Assembly (NCBI RefSeq): GCF_002198115.1
Contig: NZ_NGNR01000004.1
Location: 302,999-366,998, forward strand
DNA length: 64,000 bases
Origin: Robiginitalea sediminis
GTDB taxonomy: Bacteria; Bacteroidota; Bacteroidia; Flavobacteriales; Flavobacteriaceae
Reading direction: 5' to 3'
The notes below the pieces were generated by a model that made no database searches, had not been told where the DNA came from, and saw only the letters and a program-made list of their open reading frames with translations. Both the position numbers and the translations under genes were made by a program. Position 1 is the first letter of the stretch. Each line of letters starts with the position of its first letter. Positions 1 through 9,107 of this stretch are shown one piece after another.

Positions 1-1154
1 TGGTCCTCAAAGCCCCCGGGCCCGACGGTACCTGGGAAGAAAAGCCGTTCTCCGAATTGGAGGAGGATATCCCGGATGACTGGCGGCTTTTCGGGCGATC
101 TACCTCAGACGACAAGGGCCCGATAGTCATGCTGCTCAACGCACTTGACCTGATGAAAAAAACCGGGAAAGAGCTGGCTTTTAACCTCAAGGTGATCCTC
201 GACGGACAGGAAGAACGGGGCAGCAGGCCCCTGCCCGCCGCCGTGGAAACCTACCGGGAACTCCTCGAGGCAGACTACCTGCTCATCGCGGACGGACCCA
301 CGCATTACACCGGGAGGCCTACCCTGGTATACGGATGCCGTGGCATTACCACGGTTACCCTTACCACCTACGGCCCCATCAGGCCCCAGCACAGCGGGCA
401 TTATGGGAATTACGCCCCCAACCCCGGGCAGCAACTGGCACGTATCCTGGCCAGCATGAAAGACGAATCCGGGCGGGTTACCATTCCCGGCTATTACGAT
501 GGGATTACCCTTAGTCCGGAAGAAATGGAAGTGCTGAAATCGGTTCCGGACGAGGCATCCCGCATAGATGCGGACCTGCAGGTCGGGGTCACCGACCAGG
601 TAGGCAGTTTCTACCAGGAGGCCCTTCAATACCCCTCCCTGAATATCCGCGGGTTGGCCTCCGGGTGGGTAGGCCCTCAGGCTCGGACCATTGTCCCGGC
701 TTCCGCTACCGCCGAATTGGATCTGCGCCTGGTACCGGAAACCGATGGGACCCGCCTGAAAGGACTGGTGCGGAAGCATATTGAATCCCTGGGGTACCGG
801 GTGACGGATTCGGAACCCGATGCAGAAATGCGCTCCGGGCCACAGCTGCTGGTACGGATGGAGGAAAGCGGGGTAACAGATGCCTTCCGAACCCCCCTGG
901 ACCACCCTTTCGGTGTCCATCTGGTAGGGTTGCTGAGTGACCAATTTGAAGAGGAAGTGGTACAAATCCGGATTGCCGGGGGTACCGTCCCGATCGCACC
1001 CTTTGTCAATGCCCTGGACATCCCGGCCTTCCTGCTACCCCTGGTAAATCCCGACAATAACCAACACAGCCCCAATGAAAACCTGAGGATCGGCCAGCTG
1101 GGGTATGGCATCCAGGCCCTGTACACGATACTGGGCACCCCTCTTTCCGAATAA
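1..1154 (+). CDS. M20 family metallopeptidase (dipeptidase-like), 5' end missing
   Basis: This reading frame is open from base 3 to a TAA at 1152-1154, giving 383 residues with no start in the window. The text matches the M20 di-zinc peptidase family: GRSTSDDKGP carries the bridging aspartate, DGQEERGS carries the general-base and zinc-binding glutamates, IADGP supplies another acidic ligand, and QHSPNE near the C-terminus supplies a late zinc histidine. M20 dipeptidases are usually about 460-500 residues, so roughly 80-110 residues, including the first HxD zinc motif, should lie upstream of the window. A TTG at 57 is internal to the domain and is unlikely to be the start. Such enzymes cleave dipeptides or acylated amino acids in the cytoplasm or periplasm; the exact substrate cannot be read here. 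It converges on ppc. Confidence 0.85.
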   Translation, partial: VLKAPGPDGTWEEKPFSELEEDIPDDWRLFGRSTSDDKGPIVMLLNALDLMKKTGKELAFNLKVILDGQEERGSRPLPAAVETYRELLEADYLLIADGPTHYTGRPTLVYGCRGITTVTLTTYGPIRPQHSGHYGNYAPNPGQQLARILASMKDESGRVTIPGYYDGITLSPEEMEVLKSVPDEASRIDADLQVGVTDQVGSFYQEALQYPSLNIRGLASGWVGPQARTIVPASATAELDLRLVPETDGTRLKGLVRKHIESLGYRVTDSEPDAEMRSGPQLLVRMEESGVTDAFRTPLDHPFGVHLVGLLSDQFEEEVVQIRIAGGTVPIAPFVNALDIPAFLLPLVNPDNNQHSPNENLRIGQLGYGIQALYTILGTPLSE

Positions 1155-1156
1155 GA

Positions 1157-1183
1157 AACCCCGAAGGAAATTCCTCCGGGGTT
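1157..1183. terminator. Hairpin between convergent M20 peptidase and ppc
   Basis: AACCCCG and CGGGGTT form a seven-base stem, continued by AGG/CCT across one mismatch. It lies between two convergent stop codons. There is only a short U-rich tail on the leftward strand, so termination strength is uncertain. Confidence 0.5.
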
Positions 1184-1209
1184 GATGGATTAGCGTGGCC
1201 GTGCCGGTA

Positions 1210-3756
1210 TCAGGCCGAATTCCGGCTGGCGTTGATATTACCGTAGAGCGACCGGGTTACAATCTTTTCGTAGAGTTCCAGGTTTTCGGAACCCTTGCTG
1301 ATTTGCTGCAGGGCATACTGTTGTATGACCAGCAGGGGAAGCACAATATCCTCCCGGATTTTGATGGATTCACGGGAGACCGACTCCCCTTCCATCAGCA
1401 CCTTAGAGCCCGAAATCTGCAGGAGCATCTTTTTGGATAACTCGTATTCCTTAAACAGGATATTCCAGAAGGCGCTGTATTCCGGGTCCTGGTCCATATA
1501 CCGGGTAAGCTCGAAGTAGCACTTGGTCAGGGACATCATACTATTGCGCATCAGTGCCCTGAAAAAGGGGACCTCCTTGTAGAGCTTTTTCAGTTCGGAC
1601 AAACGTCCCTGATCCTTCACGGTCTTCAGGGCAGTCCCTATCCCGAAATACCCGGGCACATTCTGCTTGAGCTGGCTCCAGGAGCCCACAAAGGAAATGG
1701 CCCGCAGGTCTGAGAGTTCCAGCTTGGCCTTGTTCCCGCGCTTCCCCGGCCGACTGCCGATATTGGCCTTCTGGTAGTACTTCAGGGTACTGCGGTTTTC
1801 CAAATACGGGATAAACTTATCGTGTTTTTTAAGGGCGTCGTACTTCTGGAAACTCAGCTCCGAAAGCTCCTCTATCAGGTCGCGTTGGGCAGGGGTAATA
1901 ATGTTTTCCTTCCCGTAGATGGTATTGGACAGGCCTGCCGTTAGCAATTGCTCACTGTTGTGGATAAACTGCTCCCGGGTCCCGAAGGTGCTGGTAATGG
2001 TCTGCCCCTGAACGGTGAGCTGTATTTCGTGGTTGGCGATATCCTTGGTCTGTGCCGCGTAAAACCGGTGGGTTTTACCGCCTCCCCGGGCAGGTGGACC
2101 ACCCCGGCCATCGAAAAAGATAGCCTTGATCTTGTGGCGGCGGCATACTTTGGAAAGGGTTTCCTTGGTCTTTAGAATAGACCAGTTTGCCTTGAGGTAA
2201 CCTCCATCCTTGGTCCCGTCCGAGAAGCCCAGCATGATGGTCTGCTCCTCCCCCCTGCGCCGCACGTGTTCGCGGTACTGGGGCAATTCGAAGAGTTTGC
2301 GCATCACCTCCTCGGAGGCGTCCATCCCGTTCATGGTTTCAAAGAGGGGTACAATATCGAAGCTCAGGGTTTCAGCCTGCCAGCCGCACCAGCGGAAAAG
2401 CCCGTAGACAAACAGTACGGAAAATACATCCTCCGAATTGCTGATTATGTATCGGTTACACCCGGCCTCCCCATTGCGGGCCTGGATTTCGGGCAATTGC
2501 GAGATGTTGCGCAGGGTGTCCTCCACAAGGGGGTCTTCGTATTGGGAAGGATCTACCTGCAGGGGCGCATCTACCAGAATCCGGACCAGGGCGTCTTCGC
2601 TGAGTTCATCCAGGGAGGTTTTGATCTTCCCTTCCTGAAGCAGGACAGCTTCCACCACACGCCGGTGCACCCGGTGGTCCTGACGGATATCCAGGGTCGC
2701 AAAATGCGTCCGGAACAGGCGCACCTTGTCTATAAAATGATCCAAATCCTTTTGGTACAAGCCGTAATACTGGTCTACCAGAATGGCCCTGGCCTCCAGC
2801 AATGGAGCCAGGATTTCCGAGTAGGTCAGGGATTTCTCCGTATCGAACATGGCCACATAGACCTTGGCCCGAAGCTCCTGCAGGACCTCCTGAACCCCGC
2901 GGAAGGAAATCCTCCGACCGAGCGCCTTGAGATCATTGTAATAGCATTTCATCAGGGTGGTACGAAGTTCGTCCGCCACGTCCCGGGTGATGTCCGCCCG
3001 CACATAGGGGTTCCCATCCCGGTCCCCTCCTGGCCAGAAGCCCAGCTTAATGATATTGGGGTTGTTAAAATCCTCCCGCCCGGTACTGGATTTAATGTAT
3101 TGGTACAGATCCCCTACCGCATGGTAATACACATGCCTGAGGGTATAAATGATGTTTTTGGCCTCATCCAGGGGGGTGGGTTTAGTCCTGTTGATCAGGG
3201 AGGTCAGGCCCAACTGCTGAATGGTAACGTCTATTTCGTCGATCTTGTTTTCCAGAATCAGAGTGCGCAGCTCTGCAATAATATCCAGTACCGCAGGGGT
3301 ATAAAACTGGGTGGGGTGCGCCGTAAGTACGATGCGCGCGCTGAAAGAATCGAGTTTCCTGGAGACCTTTTCCCACCTTTTATTCCGGCTGGCAATCTGG
3401 AAATAATCCCGGATAGACAGGGAATCGGTATGTTCGTGAAGCTTGGGAAAGGCGGCATCCTCCACACTGTCGTAGAGGACCACCTGGCGCTCCACATACT
3501 GTATAATACTGAACATCAGGTCGATGCGCTCCCTTTCGGTTTCCGCCTTGGTAAAGTCCGAAAAGAACTGGTCCAGGATTTCCGTGGGGTTCTTCCCGTC
3601 TTCCAGCCCGTGCTGGCACTGCTGAAAGAGCAGTGGGATGTAGATGCCCACATTCTCCCCTTCCGTATAGGGAAGGTTCAAAAACAGGCTGTTATACACA
3701 TTGAATTTATTGCGTACCGAGCGTTTGAACTCCTTTAACCGTTCTGTCTGGCTCAT
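1210..3756 (-). CDS. ppc: Phosphoenolpyruvate carboxylase
   Basis: This 848-residue protein carboxylates phosphoenolpyruvate to oxaloacetate, an anaplerotic cytoplasmic reaction. Visible family signatures are LTAHPTQ (H147, matching the essential His138 of the E. coli enzyme), WPGGDRDGNP at 241-250, GFSDGTKDGG at 510-519 and FFDGRGGPPARGGG at 547-560. The length is close to the usual 850-920 residues. Two signatures differ from the textbook enzyme: TAHPTE reads TAHPTQ, and the histidine of FHGRGG (His579 in E. coli) is an aspartate here. These look like features of a Bacteroidota subfamily rather than damage, because the rest of the protein is intact. The chosen start is an ATG followed by SQTERLKEF; no upstream ATG is available. 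It is a single-gene unit, with a large antisense open frame that I treat as a shadow. Confidence 0.95.
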   Translation of the reverse strand: MSQTERLKEFKRSVRNKFNVYNSLFLNLPYTEGENVGIYIPLLFQQCQHGLEDGKNPTEILDQFFSDFTKAETERERIDLMFSIIQYVERQVVLYDSVEDAAFPKLHEHTDSLSIRDYFQIASRNKRWEKVSRKLDSFSARIVLTAHPTQFYTPAVLDIIAELRTLILENKIDEIDVTIQQLGLTSLINRTKPTPLDEAKNIIYTLRHVYYHAVGDLYQYIKSSTGREDFNNPNIIKLGFWPGGDRDGNPYVRADITRDVADELRTTLMKCYYNDLKALGRRISFRGVQEVLQELRAKVYVAMFDTEKSLTYSEILAPLLEARAILVDQYYGLYQKDLDHFIDKVRLFRTHFATLDIRQDHRVHRRVVEAVLLQEGKIKTSLDELSEDALVRILVDAPLQVDPSQYEDPLVEDTLRNISQLPEIQARNGEAGCNRYIISNSEDVFSVLFVYGLFRWCGWQAETLSFDIVPLFETMNGMDASEEVMRKLFELPQYREHVRRRGEEQTIMLGFSDGTKDGGYLKANWSILKTKETLSKVCRRHKIKAIFFDGRGGPPARGGGKTHRFYAAQTKDIANHEIQLTVQGQTITSTFGTREQFIHNSEQLLTAGLSNTIYGKENIITPAQRDLIEELSELSFQKYDALKKHDKFIPYLENRSTLKYYQKANIGSRPGKRGNKAKLELSDLRAISFVGSWSQLKQNVPGYFGIGTALKTVKDQGRLSELKKLYKEVPFFRALMRNSMMSLTKCYFELTRYMDQDPEYSAFWNILFKEYELSKKMLLQISGSKVLMEGESVSRESIKIREDIVLPLLVIQQYALQQISKGSENLELYEKIVTRSLYGNINASRNSA

Positions 3757-3970
3757 ATAGTTCGTTTCTTTTTAGTTCCCGGACCCCGGGATCGGACCCG
3801 GCGTACTGGCGGCTGCAAATTACATCTCCCCAGCCATGTTTCCACCTCTACGGTGCTACTGTAACAAAATAGGGCACGCCAGGTACAAAATCAACATTTA
3901 AGGGGATTAATTCCCAACCTGCTGAATTCCCCTATTGCTTTGTGGAATCCGATTATCGAAGCCCCCGCAA

Positions 3971-4627
3971 TCAGAACCATTCCCGGTACTGTTCCACCCT
4001 GAAATCCATGACCGTATAATGCGGATTCCTGGACTTTTCCTCTTTGTATTTCGGGATACTGCCTATGGCGCGGTTAGCCGAACCCGAAGGAGCTGTCAGG
4101 GATACCGTCCTGATTTTCCGATCCCTGGCAAGGTAGCATTCGTGAATGCGCGGGACGGTTTGGGAGACGGGTTCCAGCCGAAGGCCTTCCCGCCGCAGCA
4201 GGCGCCGGAAGAAATACTCCGGGCCGTTTTTGCTGTTCCCCCCGGTAAAAAGAAGGGTCTCCACCCTTGGATACTGCCTCAACAGGCCCAGCAAATCCCG
4301 AAGCCGGACCTGTTGCATCCCAAGGTCTGTCGCATCAATTTTGTGGCGTTCCGCCTTCCGGACAATATCGCAAATGCCTATTTGGCGTGCTTTGAGAAAC
4401 GCCTTGCGTTGCTCTATGGCCTCACGTGTAGTTTCGTACCGCAGGTCCAGCTGGAAAATCCGGTCCAGGATGGGCCAGAGCAGCCCATCGCGGCTGCCAT
4501 AGCAAAAGTCCACATCTCCCGGTTTCAGGTCCCCGGTACTGAAACGTGGCGGGGGCAGGGTTCCCACAATCCACTTGGTTGCCTGCTCGAAAAGAAAGGG
4601 TGGATAAGGGTGGCGGTGAACGAACAA
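3971..4627 (-). CDS. Uracil-DNA glycosylase superfamily protein, TTG start
   Basis: The protein has an N-terminal GTLPPPRFSTGDL motif, a GDVDFCYGSRDG segment, LLFTGGNSKNGPEYFF in the middle and SLTAPSGSANRAIG near the end, a set I associate with flavobacterial proteins of the uracil-DNA glycosylase superfamily. The probable role is removal of a deaminated base, but the substrate is not determinable. The open frame extends to 4768, yet residues before 4627 look noncoding and that stretch overlaps the region just upstream of the THX gene. I choose the TTG at 4627, giving 218 residues beginning (M)FVHRHPYPPF, which matches how I recall family members starting. A TATTTTTG sequence lies just upstream of that codon and could be its -7 element. 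Downstream of it lies the intergenic region before ppc. Confidence 0.7.
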   Translation of the reverse strand: MFVHRHPYPPFLFEQATKWIVGTLPPPRFSTGDLKPGDVDFCYGSRDGLLWPILDRIFQLDLRYETTREAIEQRKAFLKARQIGICDIVRKAERHKIDATDLGMQQVRLRDLLGLLRQYPRVETLLFTGGNSKNGPEYFFRRLLRREGLRLEPVSQTVPRIHECYLARDRKIRTVSLTAPSGSANRAIGSIPKYKEEKSRNPHYTVMDFRVEQYREWF

Positions 4628-4844
4628 AATATCAGGGATTGGAGCCCAAAAATAACGATTTGGGCCATGGAACACCGGGATGCCACTTTCGGATTTCCCG
4701 GAAGGACTTCTCCGGCAAGCGCGATGCAGCAAAAAAAAGGGGAACATCCCCCAAAACCCCGGTCCCAAAATACCCGTTAACCCTGCAACCCCCCTTCGGA
4801 AATCCTTCCTTTTTTCGTATCTTCAAAGGTCCAAACCACAGCTT

Positions 4845-4973
4845 ATGGGAAAAGGAGACAAGAAATCCAAAAGGGGTAAAATCGCCAATAAAACCTATGG
4901 GGCCAGGCGCCCGCGCAAAATCCGCAAACGCACCCCCGTAGAGGAAAAAGTAGCCATTAAAGGTAAAAGCTAA
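4845..4973 (+). CDS. 30S ribosomal protein THX
   Basis: This 42-residue, extremely basic protein begins MGKGDKKSKRGKIANKTYG and continues into an RRPRKIRKR tract. That is the pattern of the small THX protein, which in Thermus lies at the top of the 30S subunit head and stabilises rRNA. The ATG at 4845 is chosen because everything upstream in the frame is low-complexity and lies in the likely promoter; a TATCTTCA sequence at 4819-4826 is a reasonable -7 element. The gene sits between two leftward genes (the glycosylase and yaaA) and ends just before the yaaA stop codon. Its size makes it easy to miss. Confidence 0.88.
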   Translation: MGKGDKKSKRGKIANKTYGARRPRKIRKRTPVEEKVAIKGKS

Positions 4974-4982
4974 TAAGTCGGG

Positions 4983-5744
4983 TTACCGGACGAATACCGG
5001 CTGGTCCTCCCTCAGGGTATGGGCCTTGCTGTACTGGTACCCATCGTAGTCGAATGCCAGCAGGTCCTCTGCCTTTTCAGCTCCCGATTCCAGGATATAC
5101 CGCACCATAGAACCCCGGGCCTTTTTGGCAAAGAAACTGATAATACGAAGTTTGTCCTTGCTCCAATCCTTAAAAACAGGGGTCACCACCTTTGCTTTTA
5201 GCTTTTTGGCATCCAAAGCGCTGAAATACTCCTTACTGGCGAGGTTCACCAGGAGCTCTCCGGTCTCCATCTCCTCATTTAGCGCAGCGGTAAGGGTGGG
5301 TTTCCAGAATTCATACAGGTTTTTCTTCCGCCCTACTTTCAGGGCCGTCCCCATTTCCAAACGGTATGGCTGGATCAGGTCCAGCGGGCGAAGCATTCCA
5401 TATAACCCAGAGAGGATCCTAAGGCTTTCCTGCATCCGCGCCACCTGCTGCTCTCCCAGGGTATAGGCGTCCAGGCCCTGGTAAACATCCCCGTTAAAGG
5501 CATAAACTGCCGGGCGGGCGTTTTCCGGGCCAAAGGGAAGGGAAAATTCCTGATTCCGTTTCCAGTTTAGCTCGGCCAGGTCATTGGAAATACTCATAAG
5601 CTCCGAAAGGGCTTTGGGTTTTTTCTTCGAAAGGACCGCGTTGAGCTTCTCAGCCTCTCCCAGAAAGGTGGGTTGAGAGAATTCCGCTGTGGGTAAAGGC
5701 CGTTCGAAATCAAGAGATTTAGCAGGGGAAATAACAATCTTCAT
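4983..5744 (-). CDS. yaaA: Peroxide stress protein YaaA (DUF328/UPF0246)
   Basis: The protein starts MKIVISPAKSLDFE and contains the family's VYAFNGDVYQGL, GLYGMLRPLDLIQPYRLEMG and LVNLASKEYFSAL blocks. YaaA in E. coli limits Fenton damage during hydrogen peroxide stress, and related structures show DNA-binding ability. The length of 253 residues is normal. I start at the ATG at 5744; an in-frame ATG-less extension of seven residues (to 5765) is not family-like. It lies about 90 bases downstream of the RluD-like gene on the same strand and may be cotranscribed with it, or have its own promoter. Its C-terminus nearly abuts the THX gene in convergent orientation. Confidence 0.92.
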   Translation of the reverse strand: MKIVISPAKSLDFERPLPTAEFSQPTFLGEAEKLNAVLSKKKPKALSELMSISNDLAELNWKRNQEFSLPFGPENARPAVYAFNGDVYQGLDAYTLGEQQVARMQESLRILSGLYGMLRPLDLIQPYRLEMGTALKVGRKKNLYEFWKPTLTAALNEEMETGELLVNLASKEYFSALDAKKLKAKVVTPVFKDWSKDKLRIISFFAKKARGSMVRYILESGAEKAEDLLAFDYDGYQYSKAHTLREDQPVFVR

Positions 5745-5834
5745 GTACTGCGCATTTAGGTTCAAAAATACGACAGCCCCCGGGAATTGTCCAACACCAG
5801 CCTTAGACTTTGCCTATGGCCCTATAAAATCGAC

Positions 5835-6872
5835 TTATTCGTCGGAAAGGTGCCGCGCATACCCCCGCCATTTGGCAATACAGGCCGACATATCTTCCGG
5901 AAGCGGAGCTTCAAAATCCATGGCCTTCCCGCTTACCGGGTGCTCGAAGCCCAGGGTGCGGGCATGGAGGGCCTGACGGGGAAGCAAGCTGAAGGCGTTC
6001 TCCACAAATTGCTTGTATTTGGTAAAGGTGGTCCCCTTCAGAATGCGGTCTCCCCCATAGCGCGCATCGTTAAAAAGGGTATGCCCCAGGTATTTCATGT
6101 GCACCCGGATCTGGTGGGTCCGGCCGGTTTCCAGGCGGCAGGAGATCAGGGTGACATACCCCAGGCGCTCCACCACCTTGTAGTGGGTGACCGCCTCCTT
6201 ACCCTGATCCCCTTCCGGGAAAACCTGCATCTGCAGTCTGTTTTTGGGGTTCCGCCCGATATGCCCTTCAACGCGCCCGGCATCGTCTGCAACATTACCC
6301 CATACCAGGGCAAGGTACTCCCGACGCGTTGTTTTGTCGAAAAACTGCTGGGCCAGGTGGGCCATAGCCTGGTCGGTTTTGGCAATCACCAAAAGTCCGG
6401 AAGTATCCTTGTCGATGCGGTGGACAAGCCCGGGCCTGTTGCTGGAATTCAGGGGCATTTCCCCAAGGTGGTGTGCCAGGGCATTGACCAGGGTCCCGGA
6501 ATAATTCCCATGCCCGGGGTGTACCACCATCCCGGCGGCTTTGTTCACCACCAGCAGGGAATCATCTTCATAGATGATATCAAGGGGGATGTCCTCCGGG
6601 GTCAGGAGGTCCTCAAAAGGCGGGTACTCGAAGAGGACCCGGATCCGGTCTCCCGGCTTTACCTTGTAGTTCTGTTTGACCTTTACATCGTTGGCCCGGA
6701 TGTTGCCGGCTTTGGCCGCCTGCTGGATTTTATTGCGGGTGGCATTGCGGATCAGGTTCATCAGGAACTTGTCTACCCGGAGCGGTACCTGCCCGGCTCC
6801 CGCAGTAAAGCTGTAGTGTTCAAAAAGCTCGTCGGATTCGGCGTCGTCCGTCCCGGGGGTGAATTCGGCCAT
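5835..6872 (-). CDS. RluA-family 23S rRNA pseudouridine synthase (RluD-like)
   Basis: The 345-residue protein has an N-terminal S4 RNA-binding domain (about 30-95) followed by the RluA catalytic domain. The catalytic motif is HRIDKDTSG at 151-159 with D154 as nucleophile, and RTHQIRVHM lies further on. It isomerises uridine to pseudouridine in large-subunit rRNA; RluD sites are the best guess from the S4 domain and from family naming. I start at the ATG at 6872, one base after the TGA of the PASTA gene, because the 16-residue upstream extension lies inside that gene. The near-contact suggests translational coupling to the PASTA protein. Confidence 0.92.
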   Translation of the reverse strand: MAEFTPGTDDAESDELFEHYSFTAGAGQVPLRVDKFLMNLIRNATRNKIQQAAKAGNIRANDVKVKQNYKVKPGDRIRVLFEYPPFEDLLTPEDIPLDIIYEDDSLLVVNKAAGMVVHPGHGNYSGTLVNALAHHLGEMPLNSSNRPGLVHRIDKDTSGLLVIAKTDQAMAHLAQQFFDKTTRREYLALVWGNVADDAGRVEGHIGRNPKNRLQMQVFPEGDQGKEAVTHYKVVERLGYVTLISCRLETGRTHQIRVHMKYLGHTLFNDARYGGDRILKGTTFTKYKQFVENAFSLLPRQALHARTLGFEHPVSGKAMDFEAPLPEDMSACIAKWRGYARHLSDE

Positions 6873-6873
6873 A

Positions 6874-7461
6874 TCAGTTAGATTCGGCTTGTACGCGGGC
6901 CTGGTCGGGGATAGTGCCATTGCCGCATACCAACTCGATGCGCGAGGTACGCGGCAATTTGTCCCCGGGGTTGATATACTTTCCCTGGTGGCGGATGCGA
7001 TAGACCATATCCTTTCCCAACTCGTCTATGTAGGTGACCGTCTCCACTTCCAACCCAACAGCCCGGAGCATGGAAGTGGCATTGCGCTGGGTGACCTGGA
7101 TAATATCCGGGACCGTGACCTTTTTGTAGCCTGATGGGTTTACTGTAACGTAGATCTTGCGATTGGCCTTGACCTGGGAGCCGGCCGGCGGGTTCTGTTC
7201 TATGATGGAGAAACGGGGGAATTCCGGGTCGAAATTGGCCGAATCCACCACCTCGTAGCGCAGCCCTGCGGCCTCAATAGCTTCCCGCATTTCCGGCACG
7301 GAGCGTTTGGCCAGGTCCGGGACCACTACAAATTCGCCATGGCCAGTGGTGCTTTTGAGCCACTGCAGGGTAAGCAGGGCCAGGACAATAAGGACCACAA
7401 CAGCCAGCCCCAGCTGGATGAGGAAGACTTTGGATCGGAGGAAATTCAGGAAGTTGCGCAT
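6874..7461 (-). CDS. PASTA domain membrane protein
   Basis: This 195-residue protein has a short cytoplasmic N-terminus, one membrane span (about 12-36) and two extracytoplasmic PASTA repeats (about 45-112 and 115-185), seen as VPDLAKRSVPEMREAIEAAG and VPDIIQVTQRNATSMLR segments with the characteristic NPPAG turn. PASTA domains bind peptidoglycan stem peptides or beta-lactams in other proteins. There is no kinase or transpeptidase domain attached, so its role is probably structural or sensory. The ATG at 7461 is chosen over a TTG at 7482 because that TTG lies inside the -7 promoter element. It is divergent from ddl, a cell-wall gene, and leads the rluD-like gene. Confidence 0.88.
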   Translation of the reverse strand: MRNFLNFLRSKVFLIQLGLAVVVLIVLALLTLQWLKSTTGHGEFVVVPDLAKRSVPEMREAIEAAGLRYEVVDSANFDPEFPRFSIIEQNPPAGSQVKANRKIYVTVNPSGYKKVTVPDIIQVTQRNATSMLRAVGLEVETVTYIDELGKDMVYRIRHQGKYINPGDKLPRTSRIELVCGNGTIPDQARVQAESN

Positions 7462-7479
7462 ACCCGGTGAATTACCTGG

Positions 7480-7487
7480 CAAATATA
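7480..7487 (-). promoter_or_regulatory. -7 element for the PASTA-RluD operon
   Basis: The leftward strand reads TATATTTG, a perfect match to TAnnTTTG, 18 bases before the ATG at 7461. No clear -33 TTG is visible. Confidence 0.6.
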
Positions 7488-7536
7488 GGAAACCCGCGCC
7501 TTTTTTAGTTATTTTGGCGGGTTAACCGGCCGGTTT

Positions 7537-8523
7537 ATGGGAAACAAGAAGAACATCGCCGTTATCATGGGCGGCTTTTCCAGCGAATACGAGATCTCCC
7601 TGAAAAGCGGAGCAGTGGTCTGCAAATGGCTCGATCCCGAGCGCTACAGGGCCTACCCCGTGGTTATTGGCCGCGAGGCCTGGGAATTCAAAGATCCGGA
7701 CGGGAATACCTTCCCGGTAAACCGCCACGATTTCAGCGTGGCGCTTCCCACAGGTACGCTGCACTTCGATTGCGTTTTCAATGCCATCCACGGGGCCCCT
7801 GGGGAAAACGGGCTGATGCAGGCCTACTTCGAGCTTATCGGAATGCCCCAAACAGCCTGCGACTTCTACGCCTCAGCCCTGACTTTCAACAAACGGGACC
7901 TGTTGAGCGTGCTGCGGGTACACCACGTACCCTGTGCGCCGTCCTACCACCTGGACAAGGGGCAGGAAATCCGCATAGAGGAGATCCTGAACAAGGTAGG
8001 GCTCCCCTGTTTTGTAAAGGCCAACCGGGCCGGCAGCAGTTTCGGGATCAGTATGGTCCGGGAAGCCTCTGAATTACCCACAGCGATAGCACATGCTTTG
8101 CGGGAAGACGACGAAGTACTGATCGAAACCGCCCTGCAGGGGCGCGAGGTATCCGTTGGGGTTATCCGCTACCAGGGCCAGACCCGCGTCCTGCCCATTA
8201 CCGAGATCATCCCGGAGGGAGACTTTTTCGATTTCGAGGCCAAGTACGAAGGCAAATCCCAGGAAATTACCCCGGCCAACCTATCCGAGGCCGAGGCCGA
8301 TCGTGTCCGGGAACTGGCTGCCCGGATTTACGACACCCTCAAGCTGAAAGGCTACAGCCGTAGTGAATTTATCCTGGTGGACGGTATCCCGCATCTGTTG
8401 GAGGTCAATACAACCCCGGGGCTCACAGAGGCGAGCCTGCTCCCACAGCAGGCCAGGGCAGCGGGCATCTCGCTGCAGGAACTCTTCTCAAGCGCTGTGG
8501 AAGAGGCGTTGGCCAAAAAGTAG
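7537..8523 (+). CDS. ddl: D-alanine--D-alanine ligase
   Basis: This 328-residue ATP-grasp enzyme joins two D-alanines for peptidoglycan precursor synthesis in the cytoplasm. The N-terminal IMGGFSSEYEISLKSG carries the substrate-binding serine and glutamate, GAPGENGLMQAYFELIG is the second conserved block, KANRAGSSFGIS is the ATP-grasp loop, and EVNTTPGLTEASL is the magnesium-binding C-terminal motif. The length is slightly short but normal for the family. The ATG at 7537 fits the family N-terminus. It is divergent from the PASTA gene and is followed by coaD after 27 bases, so ddl and coaD are probably cotranscribed. Confidence 0.94.
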   Translation: MGNKKNIAVIMGGFSSEYEISLKSGAVVCKWLDPERYRAYPVVIGREAWEFKDPDGNTFPVNRHDFSVALPTGTLHFDCVFNAIHGAPGENGLMQAYFELIGMPQTACDFYASALTFNKRDLLSVLRVHHVPCAPSYHLDKGQEIRIEEILNKVGLPCFVKANRAGSSFGISMVREASELPTAIAHALREDDEVLIETALQGREVSVGVIRYQGQTRVLPITEIIPEGDFFDFEAKYEGKSQEITPANLSEAEADRVRELAARIYDTLKLKGYSRSEFILVDGIPHLLEVNTTPGLTEASLLPQQARAAGISLQELFSSAVEEALAKK

Positions 8524-8550
8524 TACTTTTATAGTCAAAGGAGTTCCGCT

Positions 8551-9018
8551 ATGAAACGCGCCATCTTTCCCGGATCATTCGACCCCATAACCCTGGGGCA
8601 CTACGACATCATCCAGCGGGGCATTTCCTTGTTCGACGAGCTCATCATAGCCATTGGGGAAAACGCGGACAAGCGTTACATGTTTTCCCTGGAAGAGCGG
8701 ATGGGCTTCATTAAAGAGGCCTTCCGTGGGGAGAAACGCATCCGGGTAGAGTCCTACGAGGGCCTTACGGTAGACTTCTGCAAAAAAGTCGGGGCTGGCT
8801 TTATCCTGAGGGGGCTCCGCAACCCCGGGGACTTTGAATTCGAAAAAGCTATAGCCCATACCAACCGGAAACTCTCGGAAATCGAAACCGTCTTCCTGCT
8901 CACCGCTTCGGGCAAGTCGTATATCAGTTCCTCCATCGTACGGGATGTGATCCGCCACGGGGGGGACTACACCGGGCTGGTCCCGGAAACGGTGCGCTTT
9001 CAGGGCCCGCGAAGCTGA
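8551..9018 (+). CDS. coaD: Pantetheine-phosphate adenylyltransferase
   Basis: The enzyme adenylylates 4'-phosphopantetheine in the penultimate step of coenzyme A synthesis. It starts MKRAIFPGSFDPITLGH, which includes the T/HxGH nucleotidyltransferase motif, and has FILRGLRNPGDFEFE and ISSSIVRDVIRHGGD, the family's second signature. The length of 155 residues is typical. It follows ddl closely in the same direction; a weak AAAGGAG sequence lies before the ATG, one of the few Shine-Dalgarno-like sites here. Confidence 0.95.
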   Translation: MKRAIFPGSFDPITLGHYDIIQRGISLFDELIIAIGENADKRYMFSLEERMGFIKEAFRGEKRIRVESYEGLTVDFCKKVGAGFILRGLRNPGDFEFEKAIAHTNRKLSEIETVFLLTASGKSYISSSIVRDVIRHGGDYTGLVPETVRFQGPRS

Positions 9019-9107
9019 TACCGCAGACGCAAAAGACGGGTATCCGCAAGGCCCAACCCCGGGAATTCCCACCCTCACAACGCCAATCCCCCCTTTCACA
9101 ACATTAC

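Noticed and set aside
2266..3738. 490-codon open frame antisense to ppc
   Set aside because: It mirrors the third-position bias of the ppc gene, has no signal peptide or recognisable motif, and ppc is certain.
3757..3970. tRNA or small RNA in the gap between ppc and the glycosylase gene
   Set aside because: I found no cloverleaf, terminator or promoter pair that would support an RNA gene.
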